Shown here in pieces: positions 44,802 to 53,851 of a DNA stretch of 64,000 nucleotides. Numbering within the stretch: the stretch's first letter is position 1; each line of letters opens with the position of its first letter. Position numbers and translations under genes: made by a program. Under the pieces are notes generated by a model. That model worked only from the letters and a program-made list of their open reading frames with translations, searched no databases and had not been told where the DNA came from. The DNA is from [Clostridium] scindens (GTDB lineage Bacteria; Bacillota; Clostridia; Lachnospirales; Lachnospiraceae), in NCBI RefSeq assembly GCF_019597925.1, contig NZ_CP080442.1, forward strand, positions 1,716,001-1,780,000, given 5' to 3'.

Positions 44802-46241
44802 ATGACGATGACAAATGACAGATACCAAAGCCCTCTTTCTGAGCGGTATGCAAGCAAGGAGATGCAGTATATCTTTTCCCCGGACAAGAAGTTCCGCACC
44901 TGGAGAAGACTGTGGATCGCCCTTGCACAGACAGAAAAAGAACTGGGCCTGCCAATCACGGATGAACAGATTGAAGAGTTGAAAGAACATGCAGATGATA
45001 TCAATTACGACGTGGCAAAGGAAAGAGAAAAGATTGTCCGCCACGATGTAATGTCACACGTATATGCTTATGGACAGCAGTGCCCGAAAGCGAAAGGAAT
45101 CATACACCTTGGGGCGACCTCCTGCTATGTGGGCGACAATACGGATATGATCCTGATGTCTGAAGCCCTGGATATTGTCAGGAAGAAATTAGTAAATGTA
45201 ATAGCAGAACTTGCAAAATTCGCAGATGAGTATAAGGGTCTGCCGACGCTTGCGTTTACCCATTTTCAGCCGGCACAGCCTACGACGGTGGGAAAGCGCG
45301 CTACCTTATGGATGCAGGAATTCCTGATGGATCTGGAAGATCTGGAATATGTAAAGGGAAGCCTGAAACTTCTGGGATCAAAGGGAACGACCGGAACGCA
45401 GGCAAGTTTCCTGGAGTTATTTGATGGGGATCAGGAGACCATTGACAAGATTGATCCGATGATCGCGGAGAAGATGGGATTTGAGGCCTGCTATCCGGTA
45501 TCCGGACAGACCTATTCCCGCAAAGTAGATACCAGAGTGCTCAATGTCCTTGCGGGAATTGCGGCCAGCGCTCACAAATTCTCCAATGATATCCGCCTGC
45601 TTCAGCATTTGAAGGAAGTGGAGGAGCCGTTCGAAAAGACACAGATTGGCTCATCCGCAATGGCATATAAGAGAAACCCTATGAGAAGCGAAAGAATCGC
45701 GTCGCTGTCACGCTATGTAATGGTGGATGCCCTGAATCCGGCCATCACATCCGCGACCCAGTGGTTCGAAAGAACCCTGGATGACTCCGCGAATAAGCGT
45801 CTCAGCGTGCCAGAAGGCTTTCTGGCTATTGACGGCATCCTTGATCTTTGCCTGAACGTGGTGGATGGCCTGGTAGTATATCCGAAGGTGATTGAAAAGC
45901 GCCTGATGTCTGAACTCCCATTTATGGCAACAGAGAATATCATGATGGATGCAGTGAAGGCAGGAGGAGACAGACAGGAACTTCACGAAAGAATCCGCGA
46001 ACTGTCCATGGAAGCAGGCAGGAATGTAAAAGAAAAGGGCCTGGATAACAATCTGCTGGAACTGATCGCTAAAGATCCGGCGTTTAACTTAAGCGAAGAA
46101 GAACTGAAAAAGACCATGGATCCAACCAAGTATACGGGCCGTGCCTGTGTACAGGTAGAGGCATTCCTTAAGAATGTAGTCAATCCTATGCTGGAAGAGA
46201 ACAAGGATTTGCTGGGAATGACGGCAGAGATTAACGTGTAA
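44802..46241 (+). CDS. purB: Adenylosuccinate lyase
   Basis: A 479-residue fumarase-superfamily lyase acting twice in purine synthesis (SAICAR to AICAR, adenylosuccinate to AMP). The superfamily signature is GSSAMAYKRNPMRSE, and the catalytic His region is THFQPAQPTTVGKR. Two ATGs (44802, 44808) can use AGGAG; 44802 is the nearer one at 4 bases, so the start is uncertain by two codons. The gene is followed at once by a large palindromic element. Confidence 0.95.
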   Translation: MTMTNDRYQSPLSERYASKEMQYIFSPDKKFRTWRRLWIALAQTEKELGLPITDEQIEELKEHADDINYDVAKEREKIVRHDVMSHVYAYGQQCPKAKGIIHLGATSCYVGDNTDMILMSEALDIVRKKLVNVIAELAKFADEYKGLPTLAFTHFQPAQPTTVGKRATLWMQEFLMDLEDLEYVKGSLKLLGSKGTTGTQASFLELFDGDQETIDKIDPMIAEKMGFEACYPVSGQTYSRKVDTRVLNVLAGIAASAHKFSNDIRLLQHLKEVEEPFEKTQIGSSAMAYKRNPMRSERIASLSRYVMVDALNPAITSATQWFERTLDDSANKRLSVPEGFLAIDGILDLCLNVVDGLVVYPKVIEKRLMSELPFMATENIMMDAVKAGGDRQELHERIRELSMEAGRNVKEKGLDNNLLELIAKDPAFNLSEEELKKTMDPTKYTGRACVQVEAFLKNVVNPMLEENKDLLGMTAEINV

Positions 46242-46284
46242 GGGATATCTGGTGATGCAAGGCGTAGCTGGTTGAACAGGACAT

Positions 46285-46519
46285 CCGGCCAAAGCGGCGG
46301 GGAGGGTTCCGACTCGCTTCGCCGGGTCTTTGTAACTTCAAAAGCCGCCAGAATGTGGTAACCGAGTCTATTCGGCGTGAAATCCTGAAAGGATTTCGCA
46401 CCTCAGAGACTCTTGGTAATTTTATCTGAGATAAAATTACCATACCGCATTCTGGCGGCTTTTTCAGCAACAAAGACCATAGGCTTGCTCGACGGAATCC
46501 ACCCCGCCGCTTCGGCCGG
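46285..46519. repeat. Large nested palindromic element after purB
   Basis: Outer arms 46285-46310 and 46494-46519 are complementary at 23 of 26 positions. Inside are GGTCTTTGT/ACAAAGACC (46325-46333, 46470-46478) and a perfect 16-bp stem (46340-46355, 46448-46463) followed by TTTT. That stem encloses smaller hairpins, GAAATCC/GGATTTC (46379-46397) and a perfect 12-bp stem (46415-46441). Weaker complementarity extends to about 46251 and 46552. No credible protein is encoded. It may be a MITE, a structured RNA or an elaborate terminator. Confidence 0.8.
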
Positions 46520-46636
46520 CCTGGCTGTGGCAGGCAATTACGCATCTGCATTATCGGGAGAAATTACAGTAGAGGAATAGCCGCGAGAAAATCATTGTGG
46601 GTGTTACTTAAAGAAATTGCCAACGAGGTGAAGGGA

Positions 46637-46813
46637 GCGGGATGGGACGGGTGGGAAATTGCGGAGGTAAGTGGAGGCGTCCGGAATATCCATGCCCGCG
46701 ATGTTAGCCTGTGAAAGAGGAGTCAGCCGACGACTTTTACACAGGCTTACATCCCGGTGCATGAGATGCAGGCGCCGCAACGTCGCAGCAATTTCCCACC
46801 CGTCCCATCCCGC
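46637..46813. repeat. Second large palindromic element, upstream of the AGCS symporter gene
   Basis: A perfect 26-bp inverted repeat (46637-46662 with 46788-46813) encloses a further stem (46700-46717 with 46734-46753) and partial pairing between them (ATCCATGC with GCATGAGAT). Weaker pairing runs outward to about 46615 and 46840. Open frames across it on both strands lack ribosome sites and follow from the palindrome. The remaining sequence to 47026 is AT-rich with no gene, ending in AAAGGAGGG before the symporter. Confidence 0.8.
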
Positions 46814-47046
46814 GTTCTCCACACCCCAAATTTCTTCCCCCAAAAATTGGAAGCTTTCCACAAATTTCATCTTCTAACATAACGTAAATTCAACATGCAA
46901 TTAGCACAATTGAAGAAATCTCACCAAAAATACTCAAACGTGCAGAATGGTATTGCAAAAACATTGATAATATTTTATCATAAACGTATCAAATGATTTC
47001 AAGGAATCATCACTGATATCTATGAGAAAAGGAGGGAACTATTAAC

Positions 47047-48417
47047 ATGGAGACATTGAATAACATTGTCTTGACAATCCAGCATTATCTTGCGGATTAC
47101 ATTTTGATCATTGCGCTTCTTTTGGGAGGCCTGTGGTTTTCACTCCGTCTTGGCTTTATCCAGGTGAGGGGATTTGGCGAAGGCATGAGGCGGACATTTG
47201 GGGGACTGTTCCACAAGAAAGGCGAGGCGGGAGCAGACGGCATGTCTTCTTTCCAGGCGCTGGCGACAGCGATTGCCGCACAAGTAGGAACCGGCAACAT
47301 CGCGGGAGCGGCTACAGCGCTGGCGGTAGGAGGCCCGGGAGCCATCTTCTGGATGTGGATCGCGGCTTTCCTTGGAATGGCTACGATCTTCGCAGAGGCC
47401 ATCATGGCACAGAAGTATAAGCAGGTAGGAAAAGACGGTGAGATTACAGGAGGCCCTGTATACTATATCCGTGCTGCATTCAAAGGGACCTTTGGAAAGG
47501 TGCTGGCTGGCATTTTTGCCGTTCTGATCATCCTGGCGCTTGGATTTATGGGAAATGCCGTGCAGTCTAACTCTATCGCGGCAGCCTTCCATACAGCATT
47601 TGGTATTCCGCAGGTGGCTATGGGAGTTGTTATTGCCATTCTGGCATTGTTCGTATTTGTAGGCGGAATGAAGCGAATCGCGAAAGTAACAGAGACGATC
47701 GTTCCAATCATGGCAGCCCTTTACATAGTTGGCGCGCTGATCGTAATCATCTATAACTATAAGAATATACCATACGCATTCCACGCAATCGTAGTTGGCG
47801 CATTCAACCCGGCGGCCATTTCAGGCGGCGCTGTCGGCGCTACGATCAAGCGGGCGCTGACCAAAGGCGTGGCCCGCGGATTGTTCTCCAATGAGGCAGG
47901 TATGGGCTCGACACCGCATGCCCATGCGGTGGCAAAGGTAGATCATCCGGTTGAGCAGGGATTTGTCGCCATGGTAGGCGTATTTATCGATACATTCATC
48001 GTGCTGAACCTGACTGCCCTTGTGATCATCACGACCAAGTCAATCCCTTCCGGCAAGACGGGAGCGGAACTGAGCCAGTACGCATTCTCGACACTGTATG
48101 GGAAAGGCGGAGACATCTTTATTGCGGTATGCATGTTCTTCTTCGCATTCTCTACGATCATAGGATGGTATTTCTTTGGCCAGGCCAATGTGAAATATTT
48201 GTTCGGACCTAAGGCAGTCAAAGTATATTCTGTTCTCGTGGCCGGATGCGTAGTACTCGGATCACTTGCACAGGTTGACCTTGTATGGAACATGGCAGAC
48301 TGCTTCAACTCTATGATGGTATTGCCGAATATCCTGGCATTGTTCGCCCTGAGCGGCATGATCAAGAAGGTGCACGACGATTACTATCAAAACTTTTTGA
48401 GAAATAAGAAAAAGTAA
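47047..48417 (+). CDS. Alanine/glycine:cation symporter (AGCS family)
   Basis: A 456-residue membrane protein with about 10-11 helices. The AGCS signatures are clear: TAIAAQVGTGNIAGAATALAVGGPGA and ARGLFSNEAGMGSTPHAHAVA. Members take up alanine or glycine with Na+. As it lies directly before a glycine riboswitch and the glycine reductase operon, glycine is the likely substrate here, by inference. The ATG follows AAAGGAGGG at 10 bases; no convincing promoter was found in the AT-rich upstream stretch. Confidence 0.93.
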   Translation: METLNNIVLTIQHYLADYILIIALLLGGLWFSLRLGFIQVRGFGEGMRRTFGGLFHKKGEAGADGMSSFQALATAIAAQVGTGNIAGAATALAVGGPGAIFWMWIAAFLGMATIFAEAIMAQKYKQVGKDGEITGGPVYYIRAAFKGTFGKVLAGIFAVLIILALGFMGNAVQSNSIAAAFHTAFGIPQVAMGVVIAILALFVFVGGMKRIAKVTETIVPIMAALYIVGALIVIIYNYKNIPYAFHAIVVGAFNPAAISGGAVGATIKRALTKGVARGLFSNEAGMGSTPHAHAVAKVDHPVEQGFVAMVGVFIDTFIVLNLTALVIITTKSIPSGKTGAELSQYAFSTLYGKGGDIFIAVCMFFFAFSTIIGWYFFGQANVKYLFGPKAVKVYSVLVAGCVVLGSLAQVDLVWNMADCFNSMMVLPNILALFALSGMIKKVHDDYYQNFLRNKKK

Positions 48418-48484
48418 TATTGCATAAAAATCCACCTAGAAATTTATGGAAAACAACTAAAATAAGTTTGATTTTCCTTTGAGG

Positions 48485-48513
48485 TTGCAAAAAAATTAAC
48501 GATAGGTTATTAT
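48485..48513 (+). promoter_or_regulatory. Promoter of the glycine riboswitch/grd operon
   Basis: TTGCAA (48485-48490), a 17-base spacer and TATTAT (48508-48513). An 11-base direct repeat CGATAGGTTAT (48500-48510 and 48523-48533) overlaps the -10, giving a possible second -10 23 bases on. Confidence 0.6.
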
Positions 48514-48579
48514 AGGGATAGGCGATAGGTTATATTCACATTGTCTATAAGTAAAATTGAAAAGTGGGATGATGTTTCT

Positions 48580-48678
48580 CAAGAGAGAGTTGGAATATCC
48601 AGCCGCCGAAGAGGCAAGCCGGGCGTGTGATGGTGAGCGCATGCAAGGTGAAACTTTCAGGCAAAAGGACTGGGAAAC
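48580..48678 (+). ncRNA. Glycine riboswitch (single aptamer)
   Basis: The conserved core of the glycine aptamer is present: GCCGCCGAAGAGGCAAGCC near 48602-48620, then AACTTTCAGGCAAAAGGACTGGG at 48652-48674 (closing strand of P1 and the J3/1 sequence). Only one full aptamer is seen; ATCAGGGCAAAAGACAGAAA at 48733-48752 resembles the 3' part of a second and may be the vestigial 'ghost' aptamer of singlet glycine riboswitches. A terminator follows, so glycine probably turns the grd operon on by preventing termination. Confidence 0.88.
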
Positions 48679-48750
48679 GTACCACATTCTGAATCTTGTG
48701 CTGTATGGTAAAGCGTATTTTTTAAAACATATTATCAGGGCAAAAGACAG

Positions 48751-48794
48751 AAAGGACGATATATACACAAGATGTGTTTAAATCGTCCTTTTTT
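48751..48794 (+). terminator. Riboswitch expression-platform terminator
   Basis: AAAGGACGAT (48751-48760) pairs with ATCGTCCTTT (48782-48791), with an inner ACAC/GTGT helix, and a T-run follows. It lies between the glycine aptamer and grdX, the usual place for a transcription-controlling platform. Confidence 0.85.
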
Positions 48795-48845
48795 AGTGGG
48801 CTTAAAAACCTAACGAAAATGTACCGAAAGGAGAAGGTGGATCAG

Positions 48846-49232
48846 ATGAGTCAGGGCAATTATTTCATAATAACCAATAATCCACTGGTTTTAGAAAAGC
48901 TTGGCGAGACGCACAATGTAATATATCAAGAGATTTCCTATGAAGAGGTTCTTAAGGAAGTCAGAGACAGAATCCACGAAGGGCACTTGCTTTTATCACA
49001 TCCCTTATCCGGAAGTGTGAAGCCTAATGAAACACCATACAAATCAGTTATGCTGTCAAAGGGAAAGGGGGAGATGGACGAAAGGTCATTGTCGATTATT
49101 GAAAATGCCATACAGACCTGCGGCAAGTTCCAATTCAGGTCGGACAAGTACAAGCCTGAGGTATACGCGGACTTTCAGCTGATTGACTGGACCTTGATAG
49201 AAAGTGGATTGGCATCGGCAGATGCTTGGTAG
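48846..49232 (+). CDS. grdX: GrdX family protein
   Basis: A 128-residue protein of the GrdX family, found at the head of glycine, sarcosine and betaine reductase operons (NYFIITNNPLVLEKLG, GHLLLSHPLSGSVKPNETPYKSVML). Its biochemical role is not established. ATG 48846 was chosen: AAAGGAG lies a few bases upstream, whereas earlier in-frame ATGs fall in the riboswitch terminator. It is the first gene after the riboswitch. Confidence 0.9.
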   Translation: MSQGNYFIITNNPLVLEKLGETHNVIYQEISYEEVLKEVRDRIHEGHLLLSHPLSGSVKPNETPYKSVMLSKGKGEMDERSLSIIENAIQTCGKFQFRSDKYKPEVYADFQLIDWTLIESGLASADAW

Positions 49233-49305
49233 GTCTTTTTGAGAGAGGTTGTAAAGCATTGCAGCTTAAACAATATTAATATTCTTTTGAAGGAGGGAAT
49301 CACAA

Positions 49306-50586
49306 GTGAGATTAGAAATGGGACACATTTACATTAAGGATATCCAGTTTGCTTCAGAGTCCAAGATTGAAGACGGAATCCTCTATGTATCCGAAGAAGC
49401 CGCTAAGGCGGTTGCTCTTGAAGACGAGAAGATCAAGAGCGTATCATTTGACATTGCAAAGCCAGGAGAATCAGTAAGAATCACGCCGGTTAAAGACGTT
49501 ATTGAGCCACGAGTGAAAGTTGAAGGAAGAGGGGGAATCTTCCCGGGCGTTATCTCAAAGGTTGATACGGTAGGCGAAGGAAAGACATATGCATTAAAGG
49601 GAATGGCTGTAGTAACAGCAGGAAGAATCGTAGGATTCCAGGAAGGAATCATCGATATGACCGGTCCTGGAGCAGACTACACTCCATTTTCCAAGACGCT
49701 CAACCTGGTTATGGTATGCGAGCCGGTTGATGGAATCAAACAGCATGATTATGAGAAGGCCGTAAGATTCGCAGGATTTAGAGTTGCTGCCTATATTGGG
49801 GAATTGGCACGTGACCTGACGCCTGACGAGACGAAGGTATATGAGACATGCACGATCAAGGAAGGCCTTGAGAAATATCCGGAACTTCCAAGGGTTGCAT
49901 ATGTACAGATGCTTCAGAGCCAGGGACTTCTGCATGATACATACGTATACGGCGTAGACGCTAAGAAGATTGTTCCTACCATCTTAAGCCCAACGGAAGT
50001 TATGGATGGAGCCATCGTATCCGGTAACTGCGTATCCGCGTGCGACAAGAACCCGACTTATGTACATCTGAATAATCCGGTTGTTGAAGACTTATTCGAA
50101 CAGCACGGAAAGACATTGAACTTTGTATGCCACATTATCACCAACGAGAATGTTTATCTGGCAGACAAGCAGCGTTCATCCGACTGGACAGCAAAACTCT
50201 GCAAGATGTTAGATCTTGATGGAGCTATCGTATCTCAGGAAGGATTCGGCAATCCGGATACGGACCTGATCATGAACTGCAAGAAGATCGAGGCAGAAGG
50301 CGTTAAGACCGTCATCATTACAGACGAGTATGCTGGACGCGATGGAAAATCCCAGTCACTGGCAGATGCAGATGCGGCGGCAGATGCAGTTGTAACCGGC
50401 GGTAATGCAAATCAGGTAATTATCCTGCCGAAACTTGATAAAGTCATTGGAACCCTGGACTATGTTACAAAGATTGCAGGCGCAAGCGAGGAGACCCTTC
50501 GCGAAGACGGCTCCCTGGAAGTCGAACTTCAGGTACTTACAGGTGCAACAAACGAGACTGGTTTCAATAAACTGAGCGCGAGATAA
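49306..50586 (+). CDS. grdE: Glycine reductase component B, proprotein GrdE
   Basis: A 426-residue precursor. In the family it is cleaved at a Cys that becomes an N-terminal carbonyl (pyruvoyl-type) group, which binds the glycine amino group as a Schiff base. That site is Cys242 in SGNCVSACDKNPTY, at the same number as in the characterised protein. The start is GTG 49306 after GAAGGAGGG. It pairs with GrdB, encoded 18 bases downstream. Confidence 0.95.
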   Translation: MRLEMGHIYIKDIQFASESKIEDGILYVSEEAAKAVALEDEKIKSVSFDIAKPGESVRITPVKDVIEPRVKVEGRGGIFPGVISKVDTVGEGKTYALKGMAVVTAGRIVGFQEGIIDMTGPGADYTPFSKTLNLVMVCEPVDGIKQHDYEKAVRFAGFRVAAYIGELARDLTPDETKVYETCTIKEGLEKYPELPRVAYVQMLQSQGLLHDTYVYGVDAKKIVPTILSPTEVMDGAIVSGNCVSACDKNPTYVHLNNPVVEDLFEQHGKTLNFVCHIITNENVYLADKQRSSDWTAKLCKMLDLDGAIVSQEGFGNPDTDLIMNCKKIEAEGVKTVIITDEYAGRDGKSQSLADADAAADAVVTGGNANQVIILPKLDKVIGTLDYVTKIAGASEETLREDGSLEVELQVLTGATNETGFNKLSAR

Positions 50587-50604
50587 GGAAGGGAGGATAA
50601 GATA

Positions 50605-51915
50605 ATGGCTAAAATTAAAGTTGTTCATTACATCAATCAGTTCTTTGCACAGATTGGTGGAGAAGAAAAGGCAGATTATCCGGCAGAACTTCGCGTGGGC
50701 GAGGTAGTTGGACCGGGTATGGCGCTTATGGCAAGTTTTAAAGACGAGGCAGAGATCATCGCTACGATCGTATGCGGAGACTCTTATTTCAATGAGAATC
50801 TGGACAAGGCAAAAGCAGATGTCCTTGCAATGGTAAAGGAGCAGAATCCTGACATATTCGTAGCAGGGCCTGCATTTAACGCGGGACGCTATGGCGTTGC
50901 CTGCGCGACGATCGCGGCAGCGGTACAGGAAGAACTGGGAATTCCAGCAGTAACTGGAATGCATGTTGAGAACCCTGGCGCAGATATGTTCAAGGATAAG
51001 GTATATATCGTATCTACCAAGAACAGCGCGGCAGGCATGAGGGATGCTGTAAGCAAGATGGCGCCTCTGACACTGAAGATCGCAAAAGGAGAGCCGATCG
51101 GCGCTTCCGCTGAAGAAGGGTATATCCCGAACGGCGTACGCGTGAACTTCTTCGAGAAGGAGAGAGGATCTAAGAGAGCAGTCAAGATGCTGCTCAACAA
51201 GTTAAATGACAAGCCGTATACCACAGAGTATCCGATGCCAGACTTCGACAGAGTTGATCCGAATCCGGCAGTCAAAGATCTCGCGCATGCAAAGATCGCA
51301 CTGGTTACTTCCGGCGGAATCGTTCCGAAGGGCAATCCGGATCACATCGAAAGTTCCAGCGCTTCCCACTACGGAGAGTATGATATCGCAGGCGTTATGG
51401 ATCTGACAGAAGAGACCTACGAGACCGCTCACGGCGGATACGACCCGGTATACGCGAACGAGGATTCTGACCGCGTGCTGCCAGTAGACGTTCTGCGCGA
51501 CATGGAGAAGGAAGGAATCATTGGAGAACTGCATCACCTGTTCTACACCACGACAGGAAACGGTACAGCCGTTGCATCCGCAAAGGCATTTGCCGCTGAA
51601 TTTTCTGCCAAGCTTAAGGCCGACGGAGTAGACGCAGTAATCCTCACCTCTACTTGAGGTACCTGTACTCGTTGCGGTGCAACGATGGTAAAAGAAGTAG
51701 AGAGAGCAGGAATCCCTGTCGTACACATCTGTACAGTAACGCCTATCTCTATGACAGTAGGCGCGAACAGAATCGTTCCGGCTATCGCTATTCCTCATCC
51801 TCTTGGCAATCCGGCTCTGGATAAAGACGAGGAGAAAGAACTTCGCCGCCACATCGTTGAAAAGGCATTGAAGGCCTTGACAACAGAAGTAGACGGACAG
51901 ACAATTTTCGACTAG
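50605..51915 (+). CDS. grdB: Glycine reductase component B, selenoprotein GrdB
   Basis: A 436-residue selenoprotein. The frame runs through an in-frame TGA at 51655-51657, decoded as selenocysteine 351 in the motif Sec-Gly-Thr-Cys-Thr-Arg-Cys (UxxCxxC), exactly where GrdB carries Sec. A hairpin starts 12 bases after the TGA. Without readthrough the product would lack the active site. With GrdE it activates glycine and transfers a carboxymethyl group to the Sec of GrdA, with release of ammonia. ATG follows GGGAGG. Confidence 0.95.
51658..51692 (+). promoter_or_regulatory. SECIS element of grdB
   Basis: Downstream of the TGA, CGTTGC (51670-51675) and GCAACG (51679-51684) form a perfect 6-bp stem with loop GGT, the size and distance of bacterial selenocysteine insertion elements recognised by SelB. 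Confidence 0.7.
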
Positions 51916-51942
51916 TATATAGGTGAAGGAGAATAACAGAAA

Positions 51943-52887
51943 ATGAGCAAGATATATGACGTTATTATCCTGGGTGCAGGTCCTGCCGGCTTAGCGGCAG
52001 GACTGTACGCAGGCAGAAGCCGTCTTTCCACGCTGATCATTGAGAAGGGACAGGACGGCGGACAGATTGCGATCACAGATGAGATTGAGAACTATCCGGG
52101 ACAGATCGTGGAAGGCGAGTCCGGCCCATCCCTGATCGCAAGAATGACACAGCAGGCAGAGAAGTTCGGCGCAGAGCGCGTGTCCGATACGATCAAGGAA
52201 GTACAGCTGGATGGCGATGTAAAGGTATTAAAGAGCGAAAAGAACGAATACCAGGGCAAGAATGTCATCATCGCGACAGGAGCATATTCTAGGCCGATCG
52301 GATGCAAGGGCGAGGCAGAGTTCATGGGCAAGGGCGTATCTTACTGCGCTACCTGTGATGCCAACTTCTTTGAAGATTTCGAAGTATACGTTGTTGGCGG
52401 CGGAGATTCCGCGGTGGAAGAAGCAATGTATCTGACGAAATTCGCAAGAAAGGTAACTATCATCCACAGACGGAATGAACTTCGTGCCGCAAAATCCATT
52501 CAGGAAAAGGCATTTGCAAATCCGAAGATCGATTTCTTCTGGGATTCCGTTGTAGAGGAAGTCTATGGAGATGACATTCTTCAGGGAATGATCGTAAAGA
52601 ATGTCAAGACAGGCGAGACGAGAAAGGTCGAGGCTGATCCGGAAGATGGCATGTTCGGCTTGTTTGGATTCATCGGAACGGTTCCGAATTCCAAACTGTT
52701 CGAAGGCATCATCGATATGGACGAAAGAGGGTATATTAAGACGGATGAAGATATGCACACCAATATCCCGGGCGTTTACGCAGCCGGAGATGTGCGCATC
52801 AAGAGTCTGAGACAGGTTGTGACTGCAGCGGCCGATGGAGCAATTGCAGCAGTACAGGTAGAAAGAAGCATGTCAGATTATTTTTAA
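51943..52887 (+). CDS. trxB: Thioredoxin reductase of the glycine reductase operon
   Basis: A 314-residue flavoprotein of normal TrxB length: FAD motif [15 protein letters not shown], redox Cys135-Ala-Thr-Cys138, pyridine nucleotide motif [10 protein letters not shown], and GVYAAGDVR near the C-terminus. It passes NAD(P)H electrons to the thioredoxin encoded 13 bases downstream, which regenerates the Grd selenoproteins. It differs from the longer reductase-like protein at 26679. Confidence 0.94.
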   Translation: MSKIYDVIILGAGPAGLAAGLYAGRSRLSTLIIEKGQDGGQIAITDEIENYPGQIVEGESGPSLIARMTQQAEKFGAERVSDTIKEVQLDGDVKVLKSEKNEYQGKNVIIATGAYSRPIGCKGEAEFMGKGVSYCATCDANFFEDFEVYVVGGGDSAVEEAMYLTKFARKVTIIHRRNELRAAKSIQEKAFANPKIDFFWDSVVEEVYGDDILQGMIVKNVKTGETRKVEADPEDGMFGLFGFIGTVPNSKLFEGIIDMDERGYIKTDEDMHTNIPGVYAAGDVRIKSLRQVVTAAADGAIAAVQVERSMSDYF

Positions 52888-52900
52888 GGAGGATGTTACC

Positions 52901-53218
52901 ATGTTAGATTTAACGAAGGAAAACTTTGAGGAAGAAGTATTAAAGGCAGAAGGATATGTATTCGTAGACTTCTACGGAGACGGATGCGTGCCATGCCAGG
53001 CATTGATGCCAAAGGTACATGAATTTGCTGATACCTATGGAGATAAGATGAAATTCACATCCCTGAATACGACAAAGGCACGCCGTCTTGCAATCGCACA
53101 GAAGGTTCTGGGCCTTCCTGTTATGGCTATCTATAAGGATGGAGCCAAGGTTGAGGAAGTAGTAAAGGATGACGCTACTCCAGAAAATATTGAAGCGATG
53201 ATTAAGAAATACATCTAA
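52901..53218 (+). CDS. trxA: Thioredoxin of the glycine reductase operon
   Basis: A 105-residue thioredoxin with the atypical active site Gly-Cys-Val-Pro-Cys ([11 protein letters not shown]) instead of WCGPC, as known for grd-linked thioredoxins of Clostridia. The cis-Pro loop [12 protein letters not shown] is present. It is the electron donor for glycine reductase. Confidence 0.94.
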   Translation: MLDLTKENFEEEVLKAEGYVFVDFYGDGCVPCQALMPKVHEFADTYGDKMKFTSLNTTKARRLAIAQKVLGLPVMAIYKDGAKVEEVVKDDATPENIEAMIKKYI

Positions 53219-53282
53219 AGGATGATTTCTGAATCATAGATAAACAACATGTTTACCACATTAGAAAGGAGAAAGCATAATT

Positions 53283-53753
53283 ATGGCTATTTTAGAAGGC
53301 AAAAAAGCAATAATTATCGGAGACCGTGATGGAATTCCAGGCCCTGCAATCGCTGAGTGCGTGAAAACTGCTGGCGCTGAGATCGTATTTTCATCCACGG
53401 AATGTTTCGTCTGAACGAGCGCAGGCGCAATGGACTTAGAGAATCAGAAGAGAGTTAAAGAATTCGCAGAAGAGTATGGTGCAGAGAACTTAGTAGTAGT
53501 TCTTGGTGCAGCAGAAGGCGAAGCTGCAGGACTTGCAGCTGAGACTGTTACTTTAGGCGATCCAACTTTCGCAGGTCCATTGACAGGGGTCCAGCTTGGA
53601 CTCGCGGTATATCACGTATGTGAACCTGAGATCAAAGAAGAATTTGACGAAGCAGTTTATGATGAGCAGATCAGCATGATGGAAATGGTTCTTGATGTAG
53701 ATGACATCGTATCAGAGATGACAGCAATCAGAGACCAGGTTGAGCAGGCTTAA
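53283..53753 (+). CDS. grdA: Glycine reductase component A, selenoprotein GrdA
   Basis: A 156-residue selenoprotein. An in-frame TGA at 53412-53414 encodes selenocysteine 44 in TECFVU, the known Cys-x-x-Sec position of GrdA. The N-terminal part ([20 protein letters not shown]) starts at ATG 53283 after AAAGGAG. A short GC-rich hairpin (GCGC AG GCGC) follows the TGA and is probably the SECIS. GrdA carries the carboxymethyl group from GrdB to component C. A caller that ignores Sec would report only the C-terminal 107 residues. Confidence 0.95.
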
Positions 53754-53777
53754 GTAAGCCGCGTCAGGCAATTGAGG

Positions 53778-53820
53778 AGGGGCAGGCCACGCGTACCCGC
53801 TAAGGGTCTGTCCCTTTTCT
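53778..53820 (+). repeat. Intercistronic hairpin between grdA and grdC
   Basis: AGGGGCAGGCC (53778-53788) pairs, with G-T pairs, with GGGTCTGTCCCT (53804-53815); TTTT follows. It could partly terminate transcription after grdA, giving more of the small selenoprotein than of component C. Its core resembles the palindrome at 7048. Confidence 0.6.
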
Positions 53821-53851
53821 TATGAATGAGCTGAAGAAAGGTGGCAAACCA

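Noticed and set aside
46604..46877. Frames of 88 codons (minus) and 68 codons (plus), and one of 106 codons at 46231-46551 (minus)
   Set aside because: They cross the large palindromes, where both strands stay open because of self-complementarity, and lack ribosome sites. I treat them as by-products of repeats.
48557..48781. A 74-codon frame between the symporter and grdX
   Set aside because: It runs through the glycine aptamer and the terminator, has no ribosome site, and is explained by the riboswitch.
51655..51657. TGA in grdB read as a nonsense mutation or frameshift
   Set aside because: The frame continues with a UxxCxxC motif at the known Sec position and a following hairpin, so it is a selenocysteine codon.
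53412..53414. TGA in grdA as the end of a 43-residue peptide
   Set aside because: The position matches Sec44 of GrdA and the rest of the protein follows in frame.
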